Source: 630D-37 sp037478835
Lineage (GTDB): Bacteria > Chloroflexota > Anaerolineae > Anaerolineales > Villigracilaceae
DNA: 8,114 bases
Assembly: GCA_037478835.1 (NCBI GenBank)
Contig: JBBFLV010000018.1
Span: 1-8,114, forward strand
Reading direction: 5' to 3'
The notes beneath the pieces are model-generated. The model was not told the origin of the DNA. It saw nothing but the letters and a program-made list of their open reading frames with translations, and did no database searches. Made by a program: the position numbers and the translations under genes. This document shows positions 1 to 8,114 of this stretch, piece by piece. Positions within the stretch are counted from its first letter, which is position 1. Each line of letters opens with the position of its first letter.

Positions 1-234
1 CCCTCCCCTACTTTGACTTTCACCCCCTTCCTACCACCGACGGCGACTTTTACTCCCACCATGACCCCAACCCGGACGTTCACTCCCTCGCCTACCTTTA
101 CACCCACCTCGTCCCCGACCTTCACTCCCACGTGGACCCCAACACCGACGCTGACTCCGTCCTCTACTTTCACTCCTACGCCAACTTTCACTCCTACCCC
201 AACTTTCACATCTACTCCCACATCAATCCCATGA
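1..234 (+). CDS. C-terminal end of a Thr/Pro-rich protein (partial)
   Basis: The frame is open from the left edge and gives 77 residues before TGA at 232-234. Nearly the whole visible part is Thr/Pro with interspersed Phe, Ser and Ala, in loose six-residue units of the type T-F-T-P-T-P. Such tracts are common in secreted or cell-surface proteins of Chloroflexota, where they serve as extended linkers or stalks; here the tract runs to the C-terminus. No domain is visible, so the function of the full protein cannot be given. The stop overlaps the start of the following peptidase gene as ATGA (231-234), which supports this frame being translated and coupled to the next gene. The caution is that a C-rich minisatellite can keep several frames open by chance; a second frame is also open across part of this stretch. 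Confidence 0.6.
   Translation, partial: PSPTLTFTPFLPPTATFTPTMTPTRTFTPSPTFTPTSSPTFTPTWTPTPTLTPSSTFTPTPTFTPTPTFTSTPTSIP
166..219 (+). repeat. 18-nt minisatellite units encoding TFTPTP
   Basis: Three consecutive 18-nt units lie in the coding frame at 166-183, 184-201 and 202-219. The first two differ at a single base (G or C in the fifth codon), and the third is more diverged and reads TFTSTP. Looser copies of the same motif extend left to the window edge. The pattern fits slippage-prone expansion of a Thr/Pro spacer. Confidence 0.7.
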
Positions 235-1286
235 GCGAAATCCTTCCTTTCCTCAAAGAATTGCTCTCTCTACCCGGCCTGAGCGGCCACGAAGCTCCGG
301 TGGCGGAGCATATCGAGCGCACATGGCGTGATTTGGCCGATGAAGTGAAGCGCACGCCGTTAGGTTCGGTGCATGCCGTGCGCTTTGGGAATGCGCCCTC
401 CCCGCGGCCGCGCGCCTTGCTGGCGGCGCATATGGATGCCATCGGCCTGATGGTGACGCAGATCGTGGATGGCTTCCTGCGCGTGACCGGCATCGGCGGG
501 ATCGATGCCCGCATTCTGCCCGGTCAACCGGTGACCGTCTACGGACGCGAACCGTTGCCCGGCGTGGTGGTCATGCCCACGCCGCGGTTGCTGCCTCCCG
601 ATCTGAGCGATGGCGTCGTGCCGATGGACCATCTCTGGGTGGACGTCGGTCTGCCTGCCGACGAAGTGAACCAAAAGGTACAGGTCGGTGATCTCGTGGC
701 TTTCGGCTCTCTGCCCACCGAATTGAGCGGAGAGACGATTGCCGGTCACAGCCTGGATAACCGCGCTTCGGTCGCCGCTTTGACCGTCTGCCTCCAGGCC
801 CTGCGCGGCCGCACCCTGCAATGGGACGCGGTCTTCGCCGCCACCGTGCAGGAAGAAGAGACCATGGCCGGCGCGCTGACTTCGGCCTTCGTGGAGAAGC
901 CCGCCTTGGCCATCGCGATCGATGTCACCTTTGCCAAGGGCCCCGGCGCCAATGATTGGCAAACCTTCCCACTGGGCAAAGGGATCACACTTGCTTGGGG
1001 ACCGAATATCCACCCGGCCTTACACCGTCGCCTGAAGGAAGTGGCCGAACGTGCCGAAATCCCCTATAGCGTCGAATACACACCACGTCACTCCGGCACG
1101 GATGCCTACGCCATGCAGATCGTCGCCGAGGGCATCCCTACGGCCGTGGTGAGCATACCGCTGCGTTACATGCATACGCCGGTTGAGGTCGTCTCGCTCA
1201 AGGATATTCAGCGCGCCGGACGCTTGCTGGCAGAATTCCTGTGTGCTTTGGATGCTTCTTTCACCGAACAGTTGACCTGGGCATAG
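231..1286 (+). CDS. M42-family metallo-aminopeptidase, paralogue 1
   Basis: This 351-aa protein is a full-length M42 peptidase (glutamyl aminopeptidase / TET / endoglucanase-like group), cytoplasmic dinuclear-metal enzymes that usually form large dodecamers and remove N-terminal residues from peptides. The N-terminus (LKELLSLPGLSGHE, residues 8-21) is typical of the family. Expected metal ligands are H67, D176, E209, D231 and H315, with D69 beside the metal site and E208 as general base. The ATG at 231 is chosen because the family N-terminus starts right there; an in-frame start at 132 would only add residues encoded by the Thr/Pro minisatellite. No Shine-Dalgarno is seen upstream, so translation probably depends on the ATGA overlap with the preceding frame. 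Two motifs deviate: HMDAIG instead of the usual HMDE(I/V)G, and VQEEETMAGA instead of the VQEEIGLRGA-like form of its neighbour. It is the most divergent of the three paralogues, and the exact substrate is unknown. Confidence 0.93.
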   Translation: MSEILPFLKELLSLPGLSGHEAPVAEHIERTWRDLADEVKRTPLGSVHAVRFGNAPSPRPRALLAAHMDAIGLMVTQIVDGFLRVTGIGGIDARILPGQPVTVYGREPLPGVVVMPTPRLLPPDLSDGVVPMDHLWVDVGLPADEVNQKVQVGDLVAFGSLPTELSGETIAGHSLDNRASVAALTVCLQALRGRTLQWDAVFAATVQEEETMAGALTSAFVEKPALAIAIDVTFAKGPGANDWQTFPLGKGITLAWGPNIHPALHRRLKEVAERAEIPYSVEYTPRHSGTDAYAMQIVAEGIPTAVVSIPLRYMHTPVEVVSLKDIQRAGRLLAEFLCALDASFTEQLTWA

Positions 1287-1288
1287 CT

Positions 1289-2326
1289 ATGATCTCCGAA
1301 TCGCTTCTCTCCCTTTTGGAACGTTTGTGCAATGCCGTGGCCGTCTCCGGCGATGAAGGTGAAGTGCGTCAGATCGTGCTCGAGGAAGTCAAAACCTGTG
1401 CCGATGAAGTGCGTGTGGACGCGCTGGGAAACGTGCTGGCCGTGCGCCGGGCACGCACTTCGGATGCGCTGCGCGTGATGCTGGCCGCCCACATGGATGA
1501 AGTCGGCTTTATGTTGGTGGCCGAAGAGGGGGAAGGTCTCTATCGCTTCGAGACGGTCGGCAGTGTGGATGTGCGTTACCTGGTCGGCAAGCCGGTTTGG
1601 GTGGGGAAGGATCATCTGCCCGGCGTGATCGGCGCCCGCCCGATCCACCTGACCACCCCGGATGAGCGCTCGCGCAAACTACCGTTGGACGCCCTGCGCA
1701 TCGATCTAGGCCCTAGCGGAAAAGTCGAGCCCGGCACTCGGGCCACCTTCGCCACCCCCTTCCGTCGCTTGGGCAATGTGGTACTGGCCAAAGCGCTGGA
1801 TAACCGCTTGGGCGTCGCTACGGTGATCGAATTGCTGCGGAACGCGCCGGATCAGATCGAGGTCCAGGCAGCGTTTACGGTGCAAGAGGAGATCGGGCTG
1901 CGCGGGGCGCGCGTCGCCGCCTATGCGCTTCAGCCGCACATCGGCATTGCCGTGGATTCCACCCCGGCGCATGATCTGCCGACGCTCGATGGGCGCGAAA
2001 ACACCGTCTATAACACGCGCTTGGGGCATGGTCCGGCCATTTACGTCGCCGATGGTGCCACCTTCTCCGATCCGCGCCTGGTGCGCTTCCTGGAAGGGGT
2101 GGCACAGAAGCACAGCATCCCGTATCAGATCCGTCAACCCGGTGGCGGTGGCACGGATGCCGGCGCGATCCAGCGTGTGCGCGAGGGCATTCCGGTCGTC
2201 TCGGTCTCGGTTCCGGGGCGCTATCCGCATACGCCGGCCGCCCTGACGCGCCTGGAAGATTGGGAAAACACCCTGCGTTTGCTTTCGCAGGCTTTGAAAG
2301 AACTCACTCCGGCTGTTTTATCCTGA
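1289..2326 (+). CDS. M42-family metallo-aminopeptidase, paralogue 2
   Basis: This 345-aa protein is the second M42 peptidase of the tandem set. Canonical motifs are all present: AHMDEVG with metal ligand H68 and D70, ALDNR with bridging D171, VQEEIGLRGA with catalytic E200 and metal ligand E201, AVDS with D223, and RYPHTP with H314. A Gly-rich GGGGTDAGA segment near residues 287-295 precedes the last ligand, as expected for the fold. The ATG at 1289 lies 2 nt after the previous stop; a GTG at 1241 in the same frame would overlap the upstream gene by 46 nt and add a non-family N-terminus, so it is rejected. The Shine-Dalgarno is weak, which suggests translational coupling. Likely role: cytoplasmic aminopeptidase in peptide recycling, specificity not determinable here. 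Confidence 0.94.
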   Translation: MISESLLSLLERLCNAVAVSGDEGEVRQIVLEEVKTCADEVRVDALGNVLAVRRARTSDALRVMLAAHMDEVGFMLVAEEGEGLYRFETVGSVDVRYLVGKPVWVGKDHLPGVIGARPIHLTTPDERSRKLPLDALRIDLGPSGKVEPGTRATFATPFRRLGNVVLAKALDNRLGVATVIELLRNAPDQIEVQAAFTVQEEIGLRGARVAAYALQPHIGIAVDSTPAHDLPTLDGRENTVYNTRLGHGPAIYVADGATFSDPRLVRFLEGVAQKHSIPYQIRQPGGGGTDAGAIQRVREGIPVVSVSVPGRYPHTPAALTRLEDWENTLRLLSQALKELTPAVLS

Positions 2327-2335
2327 TATACACAT

Positions 2336-2340
2336 GGAGA
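2336..2340 (+). promoter_or_regulatory. Shine-Dalgarno of M42 paralogue 3
   Basis: GGAGA sits 7 nt before the ATG at 2348, inside the 21-nt gap after paralogue 2. It fixes the start of the third peptidase and suggests that this gene can initiate on its own, unlike the two upstream paralogues. Confidence 0.75.
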
Positions 2341-2347
2341 AACGATC

Positions 2348-3343
2348 ATGAAATCTCTGGTGGAAAAGCTCACCCAGACCTTTAGCCCCTCCGGCTACGA
2401 AGATGCGATTCGCGAGCTGGTTCGTCAAGAAATCACCCCCCTGGCGGATGAGGTGCGGGTAGACCCCCTAGGAAACCTGATCGCCCGCAAAGGGCAATTG
2501 CGTGAGGGCGGAGCGCGCATTGTCGTGGCGGCCCACATGGATGAGATCGGTTTGATCGCCACCCATGTGGAGCAGCAGGGCTTTGTGCGCTTCACCAGCA
2601 TCGGCGGCGTTTCGGTGCACACCCTGATCGGTGGCAGGGTGCGCTTTGTCAACGGCGCGGCCGGCGTGATCCATATCGATCAGGATGAGAAACTGGATCA
2701 CCTGCCCTCGATGGAAAAGTTGTTTATTGACGTCGGCGCGACTTCCGCGGCCGATTGCCCGGTCAGAGTAGGGGATGTGGCCGCTTTTGAGCGCCCGTTC
2801 TTGGAACTGGGGCGGCGCTGGGTGGCCAAATCCATGGACGATCGCATCGGTGTGGCGGTTATGATCGAGGCCTTGCGCGCCCTGAAAGATACGCCGAACG
2901 AGGTGTATTTTGTCTTCACCGTCCAGGAAGAGATCGGCACCCGCGGCGCGGCGCCGGCCGCCTTCGGCCTCGACCCGCACCTGGCGCTGGCGGTGGACGT
3001 GACCGGCACTGGAGATCGCCCCGGCGGCAAGATGGCCGTCGCCCTGGGCAAAGGCCCGGCGATCAAAATCCGCGACGGCGGCATGATCGCCGATCCGAAG
3101 GTGGTGGATTGGATGGTCAAAACGGCTGAACAAAGCGGCATTCCCTATCAGCGCGAAGTATTGATCGGCGGCACGACCGATGCCCGTGCCATGCAGCTGG
3201 TGCGCGCCGGCGTGCCTTCGGGCTGTCTTTCCATCCCTTGCCGCTATATCCATACTCCCTCCGAGATGGTGGATGCGGAAGATGTGCACAACGTGGTGCG
3301 TTTGCTCACCGCGCTCCTGAGCCAACCGGTTTCCCTTTCGTAA
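2348..3343 (+). CDS. M42-family metallo-aminopeptidase, paralogue 3
   Basis: This 331-aa protein is the third and shortest M42 peptidase in the row. The N-terminus (LTQTFSPSGYED, near residues 8-19) is typical of the family. Metal ligands are H63 in AHMDEIG, D164, E195, D217 and H302 in YIHTPSE; catalytic Glu is E194 in VQEEIGTRGA. The bridging-Asp motif reads MDDR instead of LDNR, an Asn-to-Asp change next to the metal site. It shares the general scheme of paralogues 1 and 2 but differs clearly in sequence, so the array is an old duplication rather than a recent one. Its TAA stop is embedded in the ferritin Shine-Dalgarno, tying the two genes closely. Predicted to be cytoplasmic; it could form homo- or hetero-oligomeric TET-like particles with its neighbours. 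Confidence 0.94.
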   Translation: MKSLVEKLTQTFSPSGYEDAIRELVRQEITPLADEVRVDPLGNLIARKGQLREGGARIVVAAHMDEIGLIATHVEQQGFVRFTSIGGVSVHTLIGGRVRFVNGAAGVIHIDQDEKLDHLPSMEKLFIDVGATSAADCPVRVGDVAAFERPFLELGRRWVAKSMDDRIGVAVMIEALRALKDTPNEVYFVFTVQEEIGTRGAAPAAFGLDPHLALAVDVTGTGDRPGGKMAVALGKGPAIKIRDGGMIADPKVVDWMVKTAEQSGIPYQREVLIGGTTDARAMQLVRAGVPSGCLSIPCRYIHTPSEMVDAEDVHNVVRLLTALLSQPVSLS

Positions 3344-3350
3344 AGGAGGT
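3342..3350 (+). promoter_or_regulatory. Very strong Shine-Dalgarno for ferritin, overlapping upstream stop
   Basis: AAAGGAGGT is a nearly full complement of the 16S rRNA 3' end and lies 4 nt before the ferritin ATG at 3355. Its first two bases are the last two of the TAA stop (3341-3343) of the third peptidase. It is the strongest ribosome binding site in the 231-4491 run, suggesting ferritin is translated at a higher rate than its neighbours. Confidence 0.85.
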
Positions 3351-3354
3351 TCCT

Positions 3355-3840
3355 ATGCAAATCAGTGCCGCTGTTGCCGAATTGATGAATGCCCAGATCG
3401 GCCATGAACTGGGCGCATCGAATCAGTATTTGCAGATCGCCACGTTCTTTGAGGCGCGGGCGCTGCGCAAGCTGGCCGAATTGTTCTATAAGCAGTCCGA
3501 AGAGGAGCGGGAACATGCCCTGAAGTTCGTCCGCTTCCTCACCGAAACCGGCGCCGAAGTGCGCATTCCGGCCGTGCCGGCGGCGCGTTATGAGATTCAG
3601 TCGGCAGAACAGGCCTTCCAGATGTCGGTTGATTGGGAAAAGGAGGTCACCCGCCAGATTTACACCATCCTGGAGACCGCCATCCGCGAGAAAGACTTCG
3701 CTTCCCAGCAGTTTCTGCAGTGGTTCGTCGAAGAACAGGTCGAAGAGATCTCCAGCATGGAGAACATGCTCCTGGTCGTGCAGCAAGCCGGCGAGAAGAA
3801 CCTGCTGATGGTGGAAGCCTATTTGAGCCACGGAGCGTAG
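3355..3840 (+). CDS. ftnA: Non-haem bacterial ferritin
   Basis: This 161-aa protein has the size and sequence of bacterial FtnA-type ferritins, which form 24-subunit shells that oxidise Fe(II) and store it as a mineral core. The four-helix bundle ligands are visible: E18 in QIGHELGASNQYL, E51 and H54 in EEEREHA, E95 in DWEKEV, and Q128 with E131 in FVEEQVEEIS, the expected diiron ferroxidase set. W123 in LQWFVEEQ also matches the family. No haem-ligand Met typical of bacterioferritin is evident. The ATG at 3355 is fixed by the strong Shine-Dalgarno; an earlier in-frame ATG at 3238 lies deep inside the third peptidase and is rejected. The gene sits between peptidase and membrane-protease genes with gaps of 11 and 3 nt, so it is probably co-transcribed. 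No Fur-like or iron-responsive operator was seen nearby. Confidence 0.95.
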   Translation: MQISAAVAELMNAQIGHELGASNQYLQIATFFEARALRKLAELFYKQSEEEREHALKFVRFLTETGAEVRIPAVPAARYEIQSAEQAFQMSVDWEKEVTRQIYTILETAIREKDFASQQFLQWFVEEQVEEISSMENMLLVVQQAGEKNLLMVEAYLSHGA

Positions 3841-3843
3841 GAC

Positions 3844-4491
3844 ATGGTCTTTGCCCTTGTCCTGATGGGATGGATCTTCTCGCTTGCGTTGCACGAATTC
3901 GCCCATGCCCTGGTCGCCTATTGGGGAGGGGATTGGACGGTGCGGGAGAAAGGGTATTTGACCTTTAACCCGCTTCGTTATACCGATCCCCTCTACTCGC
4001 TGATCATCCCGATCCTCTTCCTGCTGCTGGGCGGATTCGGCCTACCCGGCGGCGCCGTCTACATCGAAACCTGGCGCATCCGCAACCGACGCTGGTTGAC
4101 CGCCCTCTCCCTGGCCGGCCCGACCATGAACCTGCTCATGGCCATCCTGATCGGGAGCATTCTACGCCTCTTTCCGCAGATCGGCGAGAAGGCGCTCGGC
4201 CCGGCGCTGGCTTTCCTGGGCTTTTTGCAGGTCTCGGCCTTCCTGCTCAACCTGATGCCCATTCCCCCACTGGACGGATTTAACGCCATCGCACCCTATT
4301 TGCCGCTCTCGTTCCTGGAACGCATTGCCCCTTACCGTCCTTTCTTCTTCTGGGGATTCCTGCTGGCGCTGGCCTATCTTCCGTTGGTGAGCGATGCTTT
4401 CTGGACGGTTGTACTTCTGATGACTATGCTTTTCGGCATCCCACCGGATTTGTTGCTCACGGGCTATGATCTGTTCTTCTTCTGGCAATGA
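3844..4491 (+). CDS. M50 / site-2-protease-like membrane metalloprotease
   Basis: This 215-aa, very hydrophobic protein carries the signature of small site-2-protease-family enzymes: HEFAH at residues 17-21 (HExxH zinc motif) inside the first membrane helix, AGPTMN at 91-96, and NLMPIPPLDG at 136-145, whose D144 would be the third zinc ligand. Roughly six membrane segments can be drawn (about 1-27, 50-70, 84-109, 118-138, 167-182, 186-205). Such proteins cut substrates within the membrane; this minimal form has no PDZ domain and its substrate is unknown. The start lies 3 nt after the ferritin stop, with GGAG at 3832-3835 inside the ferritin 3' end as ribosome binding site. No terminator follows, so read-through into the ferredoxin gene is possible. 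The 3' end also houses the -35 element of the ferredoxin promoter. Confidence 0.9.
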   Translation: MVFALVLMGWIFSLALHEFAHALVAYWGGDWTVREKGYLTFNPLRYTDPLYSLIIPILFLLLGGFGLPGGAVYIETWRIRNRRWLTALSLAGPTMNLLMAILIGSILRLFPQIGEKALGPALAFLGFLQVSAFLLNLMPIPPLDGFNAIAPYLPLSFLERIAPYRPFFFWGFLLALAYLPLVSDAFWTVVLLMTMLFGIPPDLLLTGYDLFFFWQ

Positions 4492-4510
4492 GCAACATCT
4501 GGTGTATAAT
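4482..4510 (+). promoter_or_regulatory. Sigma70-like promoter for the ferredoxin gene
   Basis: A perfect TATAAT at 4505-4510 is preceded, at 17-nt spacing, by CTGGCA at 4482-4487, which matches TTGACA at 4 of 6 positions. Transcription would start near 4517, giving a leader of about 35 nt. The -35 lies in the last codons of the membrane protease gene. This gives the ferredoxin expression independent of the upstream run. Confidence 0.7.
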
Positions 4511-4538
4511 ACGTCCATCTCCCGTTTACCCTTCCCCT

Positions 4539-4546
4539 AAGGAGGA
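4539..4546 (+). promoter_or_regulatory. Strong Shine-Dalgarno of the ferredoxin gene
   Basis: AAGGAGGA lies 5 nt before the ATG at 4552 and fixes the start. Together with the perfect -10 box it suggests strong expression. Confidence 0.85.
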
Positions 4547-4551
4547 TCCCT

Positions 4552-4965
4552 ATGACCCATGTTATTACCAGTCTCTGTTTGCGTGACCGCGGTTGTATTG
4601 AGGTATGCCCGGTCGAGTGCATCGTGCCCGGTTACCCGATCGAAGAGTGGCCGCTGATGTACATTGACCCGGATACCTGCATTGACTGCGGCGCCTGTGT
4701 CCCGGAATGCCCCTATGCCGCTATCTTCCCAGAAGATGAAGTGCCTTCGGCCTACACAGCCAAGGGTGGCGAATACATTAACCGTGTTGGCCTGACCGGC
4801 CACTACGAGGGCACCAACCACCACGGGGTGAAGGTGGTGCTGAACACGGTCAAGCAGCTGGAGCCCGGCGAAGTGGTGGACCTCACGCCCGATATCCAGC
4901 TCAACGCCGATTTCTTCCGCAAAGGCCCCGGCTACAGCGCACGCGATCAAGATACCGGCATGTAA
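4552..4965 (+). CDS. Two-cluster (FdxA-like) ferredoxin with C-terminal extension
   Basis: This 137-aa protein is a soluble electron carrier. The ferredoxin core spans about residues 3-65. The second motif is canonical: C43-x2-C46-x2-C49-x3-C53-P. The first reads C9-x2-D12-x2-C15-x3-C19-P, so Asp stands where the second cysteine usually is; an extra C23 follows. By family logic, C9, C15 and C53 with or without D12 hold cluster I as [3Fe-4S] or Asp-ligated [4Fe-4S], while C19, C43, C46 and C49 hold a [4Fe-4S] cluster. Around these motifs (MTHVITSLC, EVCPVECI, PDTCIDCGACVPECP, EDEVP) it resembles FdxA / Azotobacter FdI-type proteins. Residues 66-137 form a polar tail without cysteines, whose role is not clear. 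The gene has its own promoter and terminator and probably forms a monocistronic unit; its redox partner is not visible here. Confidence 0.92.
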   Translation: MTHVITSLCLRDRGCIEVCPVECIVPGYPIEEWPLMYIDPDTCIDCGACVPECPYAAIFPEDEVPSAYTAKGGEYINRVGLTGHYEGTNHHGVKVVLNTVKQLEPGEVVDLTPDIQLNADFFRKGPGYSARDQDTGM

Positions 4966-4972
4966 TGGCGAT

Positions 4973-5005
4973 AAAAAGACCCTGGAGCGATCCAGGGTCT
5001 TTTTT
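4973..5005 (+). terminator. Intrinsic terminator after the ferredoxin gene
   Basis: A 13-bp perfect stem (4973-4985 with 4992-5004) has an 8-bp GC-containing core, GACCCTGG/CCAGGGTC, a 6-nt loop (4986-4991) and a run of six T at 5000-5005. The left arm starts with five A, so the hairpin could also work in the opposite direction. It lies 7 nt after the ferredoxin stop. Confidence 0.95.
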
Positions 5006-5008
5006 GTA

Positions 5009-5028
5009 GGCAAACGCTAGCGTTTGCC
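5009..5028. promoter_or_regulatory. Perfect 20-bp palindrome, candidate operator
   Basis: GGCAAACGCT is followed directly by its exact reverse complement, with no spacer, 3 nt after the terminator T-run and 58 nt before the start of the NTPase gene. A spacer-free palindrome suits a dimeric DNA-binding protein better than an RNA hairpin, because a hairpin would lose its central pairs in the loop. No T-run follows directly. No clear -35/-10 pair was recognised in 5006-5086, so its relation to a promoter is not established. Confidence 0.5.
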
Positions 5029-5075
5029 CAATTTCTGCACTTGTCTCGAATGGACGCAAGCGGAACGGTTTCGTT

Positions 5076-5083
5076 GAGGAGGG
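5076..5083 (+). promoter_or_regulatory. Shine-Dalgarno deciding the NTPase start
   Basis: GAGGAGGG (core GGAGG, 5078-5082) lies 4 nt before the ATG at 5087. An in-frame TGA at 5075-5077 just upstream rules out any earlier start in this frame. Confidence 0.8.
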
Positions 5084-5086
5084 AAG

Positions 5087-8114
<3,028 letters not shown>

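Noticed and set aside
132..230. Upstream extension of the first M42 peptidase
   Set aside because: The added residues are just the Thr/Pro minisatellite read in another frame, with no family similarity; the M42 N-terminus begins at 231.
1241..1288. GTG start for the second M42 peptidase
   Set aside because: It overlaps the first peptidase gene by 46 nt and adds a non-family segment; ATG at 1289 fits the family N-terminus.
2468..3325. 285-codon open frame on the minus strand
   Set aside because: It lies wholly opposite a well-supported M42 gene; its His/Arg/Gly-rich translation is typical of antisense shadows in GC-rich codon use.
3238..3354. Earlier ATG for ferritin
   Set aside because: It lies inside the third peptidase gene, while a near-perfect Shine-Dalgarno points to 3355 and ferritin homology starts there.
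3244..3906. 220-codon open frame on the minus strand
   Set aside because: It lies antisense to the ferritin gene and parts of both neighbours, without a recognisable domain or start context.
5029..5086. Promoter directly upstream of the NTPase gene
   Set aside because: TTGTCT at 5041-5046 could be a -35, but no acceptable -10 lies at 16-18 nt; not strong enough to call.

Overview
The window looks like a bacterial chromosome segment of moderately high GC, most plausibly from a Chloroflexota (Anaerolineae-like) organism. The clues are a long Thr/Pro 'TFTPTP' tail at the left edge, the mix of gene families, and a STAND-type NTPase carrying tandem near-identical TPRs. The phylum call is inference from gene style, not from a marker gene. 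All supported genes are on the + strand. No tRNA, rRNA, CRISPR array, transposase or integrase was seen.

Bases 1-4491 read as one tightly packed run, probably an operon. It begins with the Thr/Pro-rich C-terminal end of an unidentified protein, whose stop codon overlaps the start of the next gene (ATGA, 231-234). Three tandem, divergent M42-family metallo-aminopeptidase paralogues follow (231-1286, 1289-2326, 2348-3343), each with a complete set of metal-binding and catalytic residues. Next come a non-haem ferritin (3355-3840), preceded by a near-perfect Shine-Dalgarno that overlaps the previous stop codon, and a small membrane-embedded M50/site-2-protease-like protein (3844-4491). Gaps between genes are 2, 21, 11 and 3 nt. 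The three peptidases plausibly act late in peptide degradation and may co-assemble; the ferritin stores iron. A functional link between the two is only suggested by the operon.

Bases 4482-5005 form a compact unit of its own: a sigma70-like promoter with a perfect TATAAT, a strong Shine-Dalgarno, a two-cluster ferredoxin of 137 aa in which Asp replaces one cluster cysteine, and an intrinsic terminator. A perfect 20-bp palindrome (5009-5028) lies just after the terminator and before the next gene.

Bases 5087-8114 are a single open frame running off the right edge (1009 complete codons, no stop). It has an N-terminal helical region of unknown function, a P-loop NTPase with Walker A, Walker B and a candidate sensor arginine, a helical linker, and at least seven 46-residue TPR units starting at residue 686. 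The layout (unknown N-terminal part, STAND-like NTPase, superstructure-forming repeats) matches bacterial signal-transducing ATPases, some of which are antiphage sensors. The TPR units are nearly identical at DNA level and show a five-unit (690-bp) higher-order pattern, pointing to recent duplication or gene conversion. This is the most interesting part of the window.
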